Shown here: positions 10,801-22,457 of the stretch, one piece after another | Numbering within the stretch: position 1 is the stretch's first letter | Layout: each line of letters starts with the position of its first letter | From: Promerops cafer | Lineage: Eukaryota > Chordata > Aves > Passeriformes > Nectariniidae | Direction: 5' to 3' | Assembly: GCA_013398275.1 (NCBI GenBank) | Contig: VZSE01000755.1 | Location: 980,271 to 1,044,270, forward strand | DNA: 64,000 nucleotides | Translations under genes and position numbers: made by a program | The notes under the pieces: generated by a model | What the model was told of the DNA's origin: nothing | Databases searched by the model: none | What the model saw: the letters and a program-made list of their open reading frames with translations, nothing else

Positions 10801-11854
10801 ATTAAGTTAATGGAACTCTGCAATGAGAATTGAGCTAGGCTATGGAATTGCATTAGGCTATATAATGGCTGGAGACCTTCAGAGACAACTCCTCTGCCCC
10901 ACGGTGAATGTCACCTATGCAGGCTTGTAAGAAATAAGCTTCCACTATTATAAATAGAAGATGACATCTGGTCATCCTCCACGCCCCCAAGGCTTGTGCT
11001 CCATGGTTCAAAGCTAGACAGAATTTAAGGCCCATCTGTGAAAAGCAAAATGCAAAAAAAAATTCTCATCATACCAGCCAAAGCGATTTGGGTCTTACAC
11101 CTTTCCAACAAGTCCCATCTAAAAGTGCTGAGAAAATGTCCCACCTCATGGCTTCACAAGTGTGAGGTTCAAACACATTTAATTTGACATTTAAAATAAA
11201 AAGTTGGAAAGTCTTTTTCTTTTTTTTTACTTGGCATGCAGCATAAGGAATCGAACACACAGCACGGTATCGTACACAACGACAATTGCATTGTTGCGTT
11301 TTCTGGTTATTAGACACTAAATGCTTTTCAAGAATCACAGGCACCCTGAACATGGATATTGCTACTGAATTGACGTGTGGTTTCAGTTCATAGCACGGGA
11401 GCCAGCAAGTGGCTGACCCTTCCAACAAGACCATCAGCTTTCTGTTGCTCAAGGTGTTTTGCTCTAGCTAAGTTGAGAACAAGGTAATAAGGCATTTGCA
11501 AGGGGTTTATAAGGCCATGGGGTCTGACAGCCAAAGATTCTTCTGCTTCTTTGGTGTCTTGCCTCCAAGCTTTCCACCTTATAAACAACTGCTAATGGCT
11601 GGTAAACATCTCTTCGTCATCACACTTCACTAAGAATTTTTTTTCAAAAAAGTATAATTGCTTTAGAAGTGAAACCAACAAGGATCACATTTAACATCAA
11701 TTGACTATTTCAGGAAAAAAAGAAAAGAAAAGTTTCCTGGATACCACCTCGGCGCAAAAGCATTCCAGTGAATACACCTGAACAGATGGAACCTGCCACC
11801 ATATTTCCTTGAAAAGAATCATTTTGCTGCTGGCTACTAAAACACCCCAACAGA

Positions 11855-11860
11855 TTTATT
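11855..11860 (-). terminator. SAP30L: Candidate distal poly(A) signal of SAP30L
   Basis: AATAAA reads on the minus strand. It is followed within 20 bases by a GT-rich stretch (TGTTGGGGTGTTTTAG), the usual downstream element. If used, SAP30L would have a 3'UTR of about 2.7 kb that contains the CR1 copy at 11943-12494. Confidence 0.4.
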
Positions 11861-11942
11861 TACTTTTAAAAATAAAACAAAATAAAATACAACCACAAAA
11901 AAAGTAAATCCCGAACAAACTACATTTTTACAGTTTTGGTCT

Positions 11943-12494
11943 AGAATCACAGAATCACAGAATCAATTAGGTTGGAAAAGACCTCTGAGATCATCGAGTC
12001 CAACCTATGACCAAACACCACCGTGTCCATCAGACCATGGCACCAAGTGCCAGTCTTTCCTTAAACACCTCCAGGGACAGTGACTCCACCACCTCCCTGG
12101 GCAGCCTATTCCAATATTTAATCACCCTTTCTGTGAAGAAATTCCTCCAAATGTCCAACCTAAACCTTCCTGGTGCAGCTTGAGGCAATTTCCCCTTGTC
12201 CTGTCCCTGGTTGCCTGGGAGAAGAGGCCAACCCCCAGCTGGCTCCACCCTCCCGTCAGGGAGTTGCAGAGAATGAGAAGGTGCCCCCTGAACCTCCTCT
12301 TCTCCAGGCTGAGCAACTCCAGCTCCCTCAGCTATTCCTCACAGGACCTGTGCTCCAGATCCTTCACCAGCTTTGTCTGCCTTCTCTGGACCTGCTCCAG
12401 CACCTCAACGTCCTTCCTGAACTGAGGGGACCAGAATTGAACACAGCACTCGAGGTGTGGCCTCACCAGTGCCCAGCACAGGGGAAGAATCACT
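11943..12494 (-). mobile_element. CR1 LINE, 5'-truncated, 3' end intact
   Basis: On the minus strand the element ends in the CR1 hallmark: TCTCAGAGGTCTTTTCCAACC followed by repeats of the 8-mer TTCTGTGA. There is no poly(A) tail, as is normal for CR1. Translated pieces of the ORF2 C-terminus are evident, including RPHLECCVQFWSPQFRKD, EVLEQVQRRQTKLVKDLEH and FFTERVIKYWNRLPREVVE. Frame breaks between them show a dead copy. About 550 bases remain of a full element of about 4.5 kb. The 5' edge near 12494 is where the match stops, so it is approximate. It lies in the same orientation as SAP30L. Confidence 0.95.
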
Positions 12495-14320
12495 ATGAGG
12501 CATAACCCTCTCAACTCAGAAACTCATTTTCCCTTGGTAACATCCTCTGATTACATGAGCACTTTGAAGGTTAGCATGGAGTCAGAGATGTACCCTTCTA
12601 ACCATCTGTCCTGAATGAGAGAAGCCAGATCATGTTCACTGATGTGGGAACTACTCCACCCTTTCAATAAGGAAAGGACCAGCACAAATAGGAAATTTTT
12701 AGACATTCATGAAATAGTGACACAAGACATTCTCTCCTCATTCCTTGAACCTCTCTCTTGTATGATGTTCTAAAAATCCATATGGAATTGAACAAGGAAA
12801 TGCTGAAACAATCACACTCCCCAGATGTCACAAATGGGACATGTACCATAACAGAATATTTCTGCCTATGACACAGGACTTAAGACATGTTGAAGTTTGT
12901 TGAACATGGTTTTGGAGTATTAGCAAACAATTCAGAGCGATGCAAACAACTTGTTTTAAACTGTGACTTCAATTTTAAAGAGACTCTGGGAGAGCTTCAA
13001 CAAGAGCTTCACTAAGTGAACCCCTCATGCCCTACAAAACACAATGCAGTACTAAGCTGGGACCATGACCAGTATGTTTAGCTCTGAAACAAAGCTTCAT
13101 CCAGTTTTGAAATAATAAAACCTGCCATTTACAAAATGTTAGCCCAAGTTTTCTACTGTTCATTTCATTGCTTAAGGCTTTTAAGAATATCCTCTCTATG
13201 TGGAGTCTTGGCATCTTGTACCAGAATGGAGATACTGGTCAGGACAGCAAAGGAACAGAGCAGTGCTTTAAATCATGAGATCCCCTGAAGAGAATTTGAG
13301 GTCACTGGAGAACAGTCAGTCACAACCAACACTTTTAAAAGCTCCTTTTGCCAAAATAATCACTGTATTATCTGTAAGGACACCTCGGCTTTAAATAAAA
13401 TCAGGGTGATCTCCTCCTACAGTGCCCTGTCAGGGAGCACCAGTGTGCCACCCCCACTCACACAGCTCTCATGAAAGCACATGTAATGTTCATGAAAGGC
13501 AAATGCTTTGATGCTTCTTGCCCATTGCAAAGGGAGATGAAATGTATCATGAAATGCTCCAGTCAGATCACTGCCCTGGTTGTGGTGCCTCTCTCGTAAA
13601 TCTGCTTTATACTAAACAGAGCCCCTGAATGCACACAGCAGTTTTGTGACACCTGCTAAAGCTTCAGTATAAAATGTACATAACTCATGACCGATACTGA
13701 CCTGACACAGAAATTAAGAGACTGATGTCTCAAGCCATTGTTTCACCTACCATCACTGAAATATGCATAAATCAATTAAATAAGCACTTCTACCAACATG
13801 GTCAGACACAGCAAATAGGTTGCGTTTGCCTTAATACCACATTCAGAGAAATGCAGAAGTTTCTAAATCCTTACAGAAAATTTAATTAGTGAGTTCTTAA
13901 AAGAAATTAGAAAAAAGACTGCAGAGAGTCGGTTGGCATCTGTGTCGGATGGGGTCAGGAGGAAAAAAAAATGGCAAAAAACCCCCATCAATTTCAGACT
14001 GGTCAAGTAGCATTCACTGGAGTAGATCTGGTGAGCTGGAGCATTTGTAGAAGTTTGGGACTTGAAGCACTGACTCAAGGCAAGACAGAGCATGTGTAGG
14101 TGAGCAGCAAGCTTCAGACAAACTTCTGACCCATGCACCCGGATAATGACTTTTATCTCTGCTGCTCTTTCAGTCCTGTATCAAGACAAACTGCATGGTG
14201 GTTTGTGATGCAGCCTGAATTCAGTGAAAAAAATTCCATCTGGCATTTGAATGGCACTGAGATGTAGATTTCCAGAAATGGTTTAAAACACCAAGTTGAC
14301 AAACTCCACAGTTCTACAGA
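12495..14320. other. Unique A/T-rich sequence between CR1 and the proximal SAP30L 3' end
   Basis: I see no exon, repeat family or RNA gene here. It may be SAP30L 3'UTR if the distal poly(A) signal is used, or plain intergenic DNA if the proximal one is. Confidence 0.5.
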
Positions 14321-14356
14321 TTTATTTGGTTTCCCCATTATCCTCATTTCTTTATT
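14321..14356 (-). terminator. SAP30L: Proximal SAP30L poly(A) signals
   Basis: AATAAA on the minus strand occurs at 14351-14356 and at 14321-14326. Both lie 220-250 bases beyond the stop codon, and a GT-rich stretch follows the second. They would give a short 3'UTR of about 270 bases. Confidence 0.5.
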
Positions 14357-14572
14357 CCAATATGACTTTGGAATGAGGGGAAGAAGTCTTCGGAAACATG
14401 CTGGGCACATGTTTTCAAATACTCCTCATAAGAATGTCTATATTTTTTTCTGTCATCCAGACACTGCATTTAAAAAAAAATTTACAATATACTTTAACAG
14501 TTTTTATAAACCTAAAATGCACAATACCACATGTTCCTTCAAGGTCTCTCTTATTCCAAGCCTTGTTAATCT

Positions 14573-14701
14573 TCAGTCGAGTTGCTTGCTGCCTTCTGAT
14601 TTCTGGTCCAGCCTGCTCTTGTTGTTCTTCACCATGTAGATGAAATATGCAAGTGTCTCCTTCTCATTCACTGGAATATTCCTGAAATGACGACTGACAG
14701 T
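14573..14701 (-). CDS. SAP30L: SAP30L exon 4 (terminal coding exon, 42 codons plus stop)
   Basis: The acceptor is TTCTAG, with the exon starting at 14701 in phase 0. It encodes TVSRHFRNIPVNEKETLAYF, continues through IYMVKNNKSRLDQ, and ends EGSKQLD with TGA at 14573-14575. This is the C-terminal part of the Sin3-interaction domain. Differences I notice from remembered human protein are conservative (KNNKS for KSNKS, final D for E). Confidence 0.95.
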   Translation of the reverse strand, partial: TVSRHFRNIPVNEKETLAYFIYMVKNNKSRLDQKSEGSKQLD

Positions 14702-17700
14702 CTAGAAGGACAACAGGTAAAGAGACAGAAATGCTGGAATTAAAAACTAGAAATAATCAGAACAGGGTTTCTCTTCACTTTCCAGAAACGATTTTATGGC
14801 CACTGAGCTCATTATCCTTTGAGTGAAACATGCACCAATTCCAACTGTCAGTCCTCATTTACCTCCCTCTCTCTCTACAGCTGGAATGTGTGTATGAACA
14901 CAGCATAGCCTTGCTATGTCAGCAGGATTTGCAGCCAACCTACAAGAGGAATTTGGAAGCCAGAATGTCCTCCTGCCAAAGCAGCACAGCTTCTCCTCAG
15001 TGACATTTTGTGCTGAGATTATTTGGCGAGCAAGTTTCCCCTGCACCTCCGTGTTTTAAAGGAGAGTGTCAGAAACACTGCAGCACTTTGCTGTGTGAAC
15101 CAGGTGTAGCAAAGTTTTATCCAAAATTATTTCCTCTGGACTCTTAAGTTTTCACTGAAAGAAACATCAGGGAATTTTGAACAGGAGAGTCAGGGTTTGG
15201 TTAGGGCTACCCCTCTCTGACAGTAGCATAAGCCCTGAAACATTAGCTGCTTTTTCCTCAGAAAGTGAATGTAGAAAACATGCTGGAGCTGGACAAAATC
15301 TGCTGCTCACATAGAAGAAACTCTTTTTTTTGGTACTCAACACAAATCTAGAATGGGATTCTGATGCAGGTTGAGCAGTAAGTCACTCCAAGGAGATTTA
15401 TGGAAGCTTGAGTTTCCCTTGCGGTGGGATAGCATGAGGAGTGTAAGAGACTCAGGCAGCAGGGATTCAAGCATGGGAGCTGGATGAGGATCCAGTGTAG
15501 AGCCAAAGCTGCTCAGGCTTCACAGGAAATTTGGGAAATATGTGACAGCTTTAAGTTAGGCTCCCTTTATTTTCCGCCTGCACAGTAATTGATCTTTTCT
15601 TTCCTCTTGGGTACATTCATGGTAAATTCCTTAAGCAGGCAGTCCTTCATGGCAGGAGGCAGCTGACAGACATGAACTGGTTAGTTAAAATATGACAAAT
15701 CAGGCCTGCTAATGAGGAACAACCCCACCCTACTTCCTTCAACTTACTCCTACATGCCCTACGCTGCACATTCTCTATATTCTGTATATTCACTCCCTGG
15801 TTGACTTTGAAAGAGAGAAAGACAGTGTCTTGATGACTTTTTTGGTCTGTCAGGTTTTTGTTCTTTAAAGCAAAAGTAAAAGCAAACCAGACAGTTTCAG
15901 GCAGACAGCTGTGAAAGCCACAACTTACCCAATCAACCTCAGTACTGATCAGTAACTACTACAGTTTTTCCAAGTTTAGAGAAGATTTTTCCCACAGCAT
16001 GGCTTCAGATCAAGTCATGAAAGAGAGCAGAACAGAAGCACAGCAAGCACAACTTGCCCAAATATCAGAGAGATACAGAGAGTTCTTTCTGAACAAGGAG
16101 CCCATATGGTGAGAAAGCAGCAGAGGCCCTTAAGAAAAAAGCCTTTTACAACACAGAATCATCAGGACATGGGAGGGAAATAAAGAATCTGAATCCATGG
16201 ACAGTGATGCTGCCTTTAATAATAAGCAATTCCAACAAGTTCAAGTGCCTGTGAGGAAAGAAAAACTAACAGCAGCACTGAGGGCGACGATTAGCACGTT
16301 AAGTCTGAGTTTCAGCTGAGCAGCCACCCCCAGATAACACCCAAAAACCAGGTCCTGTTTCTGCTCCCTAAAGGGCACCAACTGGGACTACGAAAAGGGT
16401 GGGAAAGGAAGCAGAGACAAGCAAGTTACTAACACAGGCTTTCAACAGCCAGTGTCTGTGCCTTCCAAGGCTGTCCCAGGTGAAAGCAAGCAGGCAGCTT
16501 CCTGCTGGCATCATACCCTGCAACCTTTCAGTGGGCACTCGGTCTGTACCAGTGAGTCACACAGGTGTGAGTGCCCACAAAACGTGCCCTTGAACAGAGG
16601 AGAGAAAAAGTTTTCTTGTAACAGAGATAACACTACTGCTGTCACCACTTACTTCTGCAAGCTGAGCCTTGTTGAGTCCAGGCCTAGTCTGCAACTTATA
16701 ATGTCTCTTGTAACGTCGCAGGGTGTTCACCTGGAGCTGGAACAAGTCAACCTGGAAGTGATAAAGAGAAGAGGGCATGAGCACTACATTTAGCTTCTAT
16801 GAATAGTTATTTTATCTAGAAATATCTAAAAGTAACTACTTCTTCCTCAACAGGACCTCTCCTTGCTTGCATTCAGAACCACACTGCCTTGTCTTACTGA
16901 CAAACTTAAGTATATTTTGTATTTGTTAATGCTAAAGGACCAAAATAGCCTCAGGGAAATAGAAATTTTTGTTCTGGTTCACATGCTGTCAACAGAATTG
17001 CTGGCCAATTTCTGCTCTCAATTACACCTCTGCTACCTCCAAACAAAGGGGAACCTTTTGTTCCCACAAGGTTTAAAAAGCTCACACATGAAATAACAAT
17101 TTAGCAAGCACAGAACAAACGACTTGTGACATAAAACAGAGTACAGAAATGAAATTAAATTCAAATACTTAAATAGGAAGTACACAGTTTAAAAGCAAAG
17201 GGGGTGGTGGCGAGGTTACAGCAGGGAAGATGAAGATCACGTGGGAAATGCCAAGTTTCAAAGACAAAAGGAATCTCTGCTGAAAACTGAGAGGGATATG
17301 ACATTAAAACTGACACGGTGCAGAGTTCCCTGTTCAGCTGGGTGACGTGCATCCGTCAGGTTTCAGTCACCAAATACTCTGTGTGCTCTACAGCACCAAC
17401 ATTTTTAGATGCCAGCTGGGTCTTCAGCAATCACCCTGGCAACTACTGCAAAGCTTGAACAGCAAAGTTTTCATGGAGAACCTTGCAGAACGGAAACATG
17501 AACAGTGATAACAAAAGGTCAGGTTATCTTAAAAAAAAAACCCCATACCAAAAACTTGGTACTCTTTCAACACCTCCACACAGGAGGTGTGTGCACCAGC
17601 TTTGCACCAGACACAGCTCTGCTGGCAAAATGACTCTTGGTGGCTGTTTTTTTTCTTTCAGAAATAAAAGGCTTTTTGCCAATAGGGTTGGCATTTCCAG

Positions 17701-20478
17701 CAGAGGGCTCTGCTGACGTGGCCACGCTCTGCTTCTCTGAACATCACCTCTACACGACTTTTGCCGTGTCAACAGCACCAGAAACATCACTGAAGCAAGT
17801 GCAGCACGCACTGCCACAGAGAAAGGATTATTCTAGAGTTCTCTATCACAGAAAACTTCCCCCAGGCCTGTCTCCTGAAAATAAAAACGTGTCACAAACT
17901 ATTTAAAGGTAGTTTTAAATAGTGCTAAAAAATACCATACATGCAAATATGTGGAGCAGCTCAATATCCCTGGGTATCAAATACCCAATCAAAGAGAGTG
18001 ACCTATTGAATTCTGTAGTGTGTTTGCAAAATGATGCATGCTAAGTAACAAAGAATTATGTTGGAGCATCAGACACCACCAAAAATAACTTATTTTTAGA
18101 CTTGAAAAGAATCAGTATCAAATACAATTTTAATTGTACATACATGAAACTGTGCAGTTACCTTACCACACCTCTTTTTATAGAAACCTTTACATGAGCA
18201 GAGAACTCACACGGGAATGAAGAAAATTAGGGCACCACAGGTTAGAAAAAACTCTTCCTGGAAAGTGAAAGTAACTCCACAGCAGATTCAACGGCCTTGC
18301 AATTTAAATATAAATATTTTCTGATATATAAGAACACCCAAGTGAAACTTCAACATGCTAAGAACTGGTAAAGCAGCCCACAAACCTCCGGAACATCCGT
18401 GTCGTGCTCAGGAGAGTCACCTCCATCATCGCTCGTCTTCCTCTTCCTTTTGTTCCGAACACTTTGAATGAAGTTCTTGTGAAAATCACAAATATACAGA
18501 TGTCTCACCTGAAAACCAGAAGCGGTGAAAAGGAAATCAAAAAAGATACTGTGGAATAGCATCCAACAGCAGCCACTTAGACACCAGTGTCAGGTGCATC
18601 CCCCAAGACCGGCGTGACCGACTGACATCAAGGAATTTCTAATCTTAAATCCCAGCCCTGATATCACACTCTTTATTCAGAGATAACTTACCTTACAAAG
18701 ACTAAAGGCAAAGAAAACAAAGAACTCAAGCTCCAGCTGAACTTGAACCTCTGCAGATAATATATTTCTTTTTTATGGCTGCAATCATATGTCAGGACAA
18801 AAATGGGTGCTTGTCTGGAGGAAGTGAATTTATTTCAGGGCTTACTAACAGGTAAGGACTTACTACCAAAAAATGTATTATTCTCTTCCACTCTTGTGAA
18901 CTTTCTGGCTTGAATAGTTCAGAGGATTATTAAGGCAAATGTTTCAAAACCTTGACCAAATAAAACTTGGGCTGATCACCTCAATTAAAACAAACAGACC
19001 AAATGCAGAATAGCCTCCTTCCTACTGCTTGTTCAGCCATGGAACCTCCCTTTTAACAAATATTATCTCGCTAGACTTAGCAAAACAAAGGACCTCAAAT
19101 GATCAAAATTATTTGGTATCTATAAGGCAAAATACCTTCAGCTAACACAGGCAGCCTACATCCAAAATCACTCCATGCAGCCTGCTTTACACTTCCCTTT
19201 GTTCTGACTGCATTAGTCTGATTTCCCCTTTTTGTTTCTAAAGCCTAGCATCTGTCAACAAAGACTCATTTCTAAAATGCAAGAAATTACTACGCCACTA
19301 GACAAATCTGCTGAGAACTACAACTGGGAGAAATACTCTATTTTTTAAGAATATGTTTCAAACTGAGTCACTTTTCCCATGACACGACGCATTTCGGCTG
19401 TGCAGAAGGGACCCAACCAACTGGGGGAGCAGCCAAACAGACTGACTCAAAACTTCACCTTTTTTTTTTTTTTCCTATTGCTTTGTTTTCAGTGGTTTTG
19501 ATCTTTACAGATCAGGCGAGAAAAGCGTGTAGAGCTGAATTCCGTTAACGAAGTCACTTCCGAGAAATTGAGAAATTCCTTCTGTGATCTGCTCTGCTGT
19601 GCCTATTCCTCTGCTGGGCAAATAACCCGTTTCTATCTCGAGCTGACAGCTGTCACTTAATGTCATTAGGCAGCAAACCGGGCTGTTCTGTGCGCGAATG
19701 AGCCGTGCTGAAGAGGCAGCACATCTCACTGCCAGCTCGCTTTTTAACCTGCCTCACCACAACACCAATTCTTACCAATTGAAGAAGTAACGTCAGTGCC
19801 TGACTGAAGCAGCAACCACAGCGCTGTTTTCACCTGACAGCACCAGCCTTTCCAACCCGAGACCGCAATGGGAACAGCGCTCCTGCCTCCGAAGCACTGA
19901 CAGCTCGCTCCTCTGCTTCCCTGCACACCACCTGCCTCCCAAACATGGGGTTTAGTGCTTTAGCTACATTATGCTTCAGCAGGCGCGCAGTGCCACAGGG
20001 AAAAGCCGGCTCCGCACCCGGGGAACAGCCGGGTCCACCCAGGCACGTCCTTCCCTTCCCGAGCGCTGTAGCGCTGAGGATGGGCAAACGCGGTCCGGAG
20101 GCACCGTGTGTGCCGCACACAGCCCCGCACCCCGCACCCCCAGCCCGCAGAGCCAACGCGAACCCCCCCGGCCGCCCGGGAGCTCAGCTCGCCGGGCGGA
20201 TCCGCATCTCCCCGGAGGCACCGCAGTGCGGTGGCGGCTGGGGCCGGCCCGGCCGTCCCTCCGGGGGGCTCGGCGGCGCCCGGCAGCCCCGGCCGAGGCC
20301 GCACTCANNNNNNNNNNNNNNNNNNNNNNNNNNNNNNNNNNNNNNNNNNNNNNNNNNNNNNNNNNNNNNNNNNNNNNNNNNNNNNNNNNNNNNNNNNNNN
20401 NNNNNNNNNNNNNNNNNNNNNNNNNNNNNNNNNNNNNNNNNNNNNNNNNNNNNNNNNNNNNNNNNNNNNNNNNNNNNN
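14573..20478 (-). CDS. SAP30L: SAP30L (Sin3A-associated protein 30-like), exons 2-4 visible, exon 1 in gap
   Basis: Family knowledge: SAP30L is a nuclear and nucleolar subunit of the Sin3A-HDAC corepressor. It binds DNA and phosphoinositides through an N-terminal CCCH zinc-binding module and a basic stretch, and binds the PAH3 domain of Sin3 through its C-terminal half. The visible exons (18508-18386, 16751-16653, 14701-14573) join in frame, all phase 0, to 116 residues. Seen are the second half of the zinc module (ICDFH, matching C74 and H77 by family numbering), the basic NLS RNKRKRK, the acidic linker, and the Sin3-binding region ending SKQLD-stop. The related SAP30 was considered; the linker TSDDGGDSPEHDTD fits SAP30L. 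The first 67 or so codons should lie in the N run at 20308-20478. The promoter is a CpG island, as for broadly expressed genes. Confidence 0.95.
14702..16652 (-). other. SAP30L: SAP30L intron 3
   Basis: A GT-AG intron of 1,951 bases (GTAAGT donor, TTCTAG acceptor). I see no repeat family, RNA gene or additional exon in it. Confidence 0.85.
16653..16751 (-). CDS. SAP30L: SAP30L exon 3 (33 codons)
   Basis: Bounded by the acceptor CACTTCCAG and the donor GTAAGT, phase 0 at both ends. It encodes VDLFQLQVNTLRRYKRHYKL followed by QTRPGLNKAQLAE, the start of the Sin3 PAH3-binding helices. It is strongly conserved in the SAP30 family. Confidence 0.96.
16752..18385 (-). other. SAP30L: SAP30L intron 2
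   Basis: A GT-AG intron of 1,634 bases (donor GTTTGT). It contains unique sequence with small A-runs and no other element that I can support. Confidence 0.85.
18386..18508 (-). CDS. SAP30L: SAP30L exon 2 (41 codons)
   Basis: The acceptor is TTTTCAG and the donor GTTTGT, phase 0 at both ends. It encodes VRHLYICDFHKNFIQSV, the basic RNKRKRK motif, then TSDDGGDSPEHDTDVPE. The Cys and His of CDFH are the last two zinc ligands of the atypical CCCH module; the first two belong to exon 1. The basic stretch is the nuclear-localisation and phosphoinositide-binding segment. Confidence 0.96.
18509..20307 (-). other. SAP30L: SAP30L intron 1, from exon 2 to the gap edge
   Basis: Intron sequence lies between exon 2 and the assembly gap. 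It is A/T-rich to about 19,900 and then rises into a CpG island. At its 5' end on the minus strand the bases TGAGTGC abut the gap. One G hidden in the gap would make a consensus donor GTGAGT. No SAP30L exon 1 coding sequence is found in this interval. Confidence 0.7.
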
Positions 20479-20850
20479 CCGCCGTCGCCCGGCCCCCGCA
20501 GCCGGAAGGTCGCCGTGAGGGGCGCGCGGAGGGAGCGGCGGCTCGGCCCCCTCGGCCGCCCGGACGCTGAGGGGACCCGGCCGCTCCCTGCGCTGCTCCG
20601 CAGGTGCCGGGCTGGTACCGCCCGGAGGAGGCGGCAGGCGTTCCGGCACGGCCGGGCTTCGGGCTTTCCCTGCTGCCGAGACGCGTACGGGACACCCGCA
20701 TACAGCCGCGGGACCGCGGGTTCCTCCGGCCGCCCGCAGCTGCACCGGCACCGCTCCTGTGACAGACCTGAACCCGTAACAGACCTGGAGCTGCGGCTCC
20801 CACCCGGCCCTCGTACACAACTCGGGCGGGCACAGCCGCAAATGCCTGTT
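19970..20850 (-). promoter_or_regulatory. SAP30L: CpG-island promoter of SAP30L
   Basis: About 880 bases of very GC-rich, CpG-dense DNA surround the gap, with no TATA box. An ETS-type CCGGAAG lies at 20502-20508, just upstream of the expected start. This is the usual picture of a housekeeping promoter with dispersed initiation. The transcription start cannot be placed because the key 171 bases are N. Confidence 0.75.
20308..20478. other. Assembly gap (171 N) expected to hold SAP30L exon 1
   Basis: All bases are N. By family length, about 67 codons (roughly 200 bases) including the start codon and the first two zinc ligands are missing. These do not occur in the flanks on the minus strand. 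The true gap must therefore be at least slightly longer than the N run, unless this species has a shorter N-terminus. Confidence 0.85.
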
Positions 20851-22451
20851 CTTGGGTCGTCACCTAGGCTGGAGCTCCTGGCTGAAATGTAATGTTTTTA
20901 TGTTATAAGAAATACAAGATTTCTTTTTTTTTTTTTCCCCCTCATCACAGGGCAGGGATAGTGAAAAGATGGGACTTGGAAAAGTGTTTCTCAAAGCAAT
21001 GTGACTTTTAAGCTTCGCATTTTTCATCTTCAGGGAAAAAAAAACCCGAAACCCAAAAAGAACCCCGAAAAACCCCACCCCAACCCCCAAATCTTCCCCA
21101 AAATAAAAAGGGGGAGAAAAAAGGAGGAGGCAAAGGGGCAGAAGGGAAGAATGAAATTCCTGCTGGTCTGTGAAGAAAAGATGTAACTTCTGGAAATGCT
21201 GTGACTTCTGTAATACCACACAGCAAATGCTGTTGTCAGAAGTTCCTGAGCAGCTCTAAAAGGAAAAGGATTTCATCTTCCTGAAGAAAGGACTTTCTGC
21301 TCAGACTGAAGAAAGGTTCTATAGACTAAAATAACTTCAAAGCCTGAAATCCTGCACATGGAACAATGTGCACGAGCACTGGGTGAACTGTGCCGAATCA
21401 CAAGAAATACCTTTGCAAGAAAGAGACTCCTTAAAGCCCTTGCTCATCAGCTCAGGCTGCTCTACACAGTAACACTGGCAAGCAGTTCTGCCTGCTGTGC
21501 ACAAGACAACTGAGGAAAGCCAAAATCTGTCTTTTCCAAACACTCCTTACAATACCAAACAAGCCTCAGAATAGATCTAGAGGGCAGAGACTTAGTGCTC
21601 CTCAACAGTTCCGCCTCTTGTCTCGGCTTTTACTGCGGGTGCCCTCGGGCAATTAGTAATTTCTGTTTGTGCATGTGACCAGCAGAGAACCACAGTGCAC
21701 TCTCCTGGGGACACGCTCCCTTGGAGCCGGCCGTTCTCACGGGAAGCTGGTGGAAAGAAATTACTTTACCCACAGCCCAAACAGGCAGTTAGCAAAGAGC
21801 AAAGAGATTTAACAAAGTAAAACACTACGGCTTATAAAAGCCCCAGGCCAAACTGATTGGAATCTGCCTGCCTGAAGTAATACCCTCATGGCAAAGCCTT
21901 ACAGATATTCCCTTGTTTTGGGGAAAGGGAAAACACCAAGAGGCTGACAGAGATCTCAGAGCTGCTGATAACAAGCTTTCTGGCTTTATCTTAACATTAC
22001 CAATTAAAATCAAATGGCTGACTGAGGAAATCTTGCAGGAGGATTATCTTGACACTCAGGAAGCCAAAACCACAGACTGTAGGGACAGATGATAATAACA
22101 GCAAGCAAGAAGATAAAAGGGAACAAGTAGAACTTCTTCCCGTCCCCTTGAGAAGGACATTGTGCAGGTGCTCCCTGACTATATTTTGGGAAGAAACAGG
22201 TACCTAAGTGTCAGAACAGGCTGGTACTGACCATCAGATTGTCTTTCATCTTGGGCTGCAACCTCTCATCCCTGCAGATAAAAAGGTTTTAAGTCCTTTT
22301 GCAACGCTCACTAGAAGGAAAAACCCAGCTTTTGTCACTGTCTGTCTGCTAATTCAATGCTAAGTACCTCCTGCTCAGGCTAACACGACACCTTTTTTTT
22401 CAGTCTTTCAAAATAAAAAAGAAATGCATGGAAGTGTTTTTATAATTGCAG
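20851..22451. other. Intergenic DNA upstream of SAP30L
   Basis: No gene is seen. It holds a T-run near 20922, a conspicuous C/A-rich then G/A-rich simple tract (21036-21130), and otherwise unique sequence. The strand-asymmetric tract yields low-complexity open frames that I do not accept as genes. Confidence 0.6.
21036..21130. repeat. Low-complexity (C/A)-rich then (G/A)-rich tract
   Basis: A polyA-polyC mixture such as AACCCCAAAC-like units is followed by a purine tract. It is nearly free of T on the plus strand for about 95 bases apart from short ATCTT and AAT segments. Such A/C tracts are common in bird noncoding DNA. Confidence 0.65.
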
Positions 22452-22457
22452 TTTATT
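22452..22457 (-). terminator. Most distal candidate GALNT10 poly(A) signal
   Basis: AATAAA on the minus strand lies in an A/T-rich context 6.9 kb beyond the GALNT10 stop. It is the last of a series (24376, 23765, 22452), and I cannot tell from sequence alone which are used. Confidence 0.25.

Larger units (their letters stand above)
1201..11854. other. HAND1-SAP30L convergent intergenic interval
   Basis: I see no gene here that I can support. The part from about 1,200 to 5,300 is GC-rich, which yields many long but meaningless open frames (for example 3322-4095 plus and 2687-3370 minus). Beyond about 7,850 the sequence is ordinary A/T-richer unique DNA. Regulatory-looking segments at 4,111-4,143, 4,885-5,090 and 7,490-7,830 are listed separately. 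The right end may belong to a long SAP30L 3'UTR. Confidence 0.7.

Noticed and set aside
12030..12514. Open frames with reverse-transcriptase-like text as possible host genes
   Set aside because: They are pieces of the CR1 ORF2 C-terminus in different frames within one decayed LINE copy.
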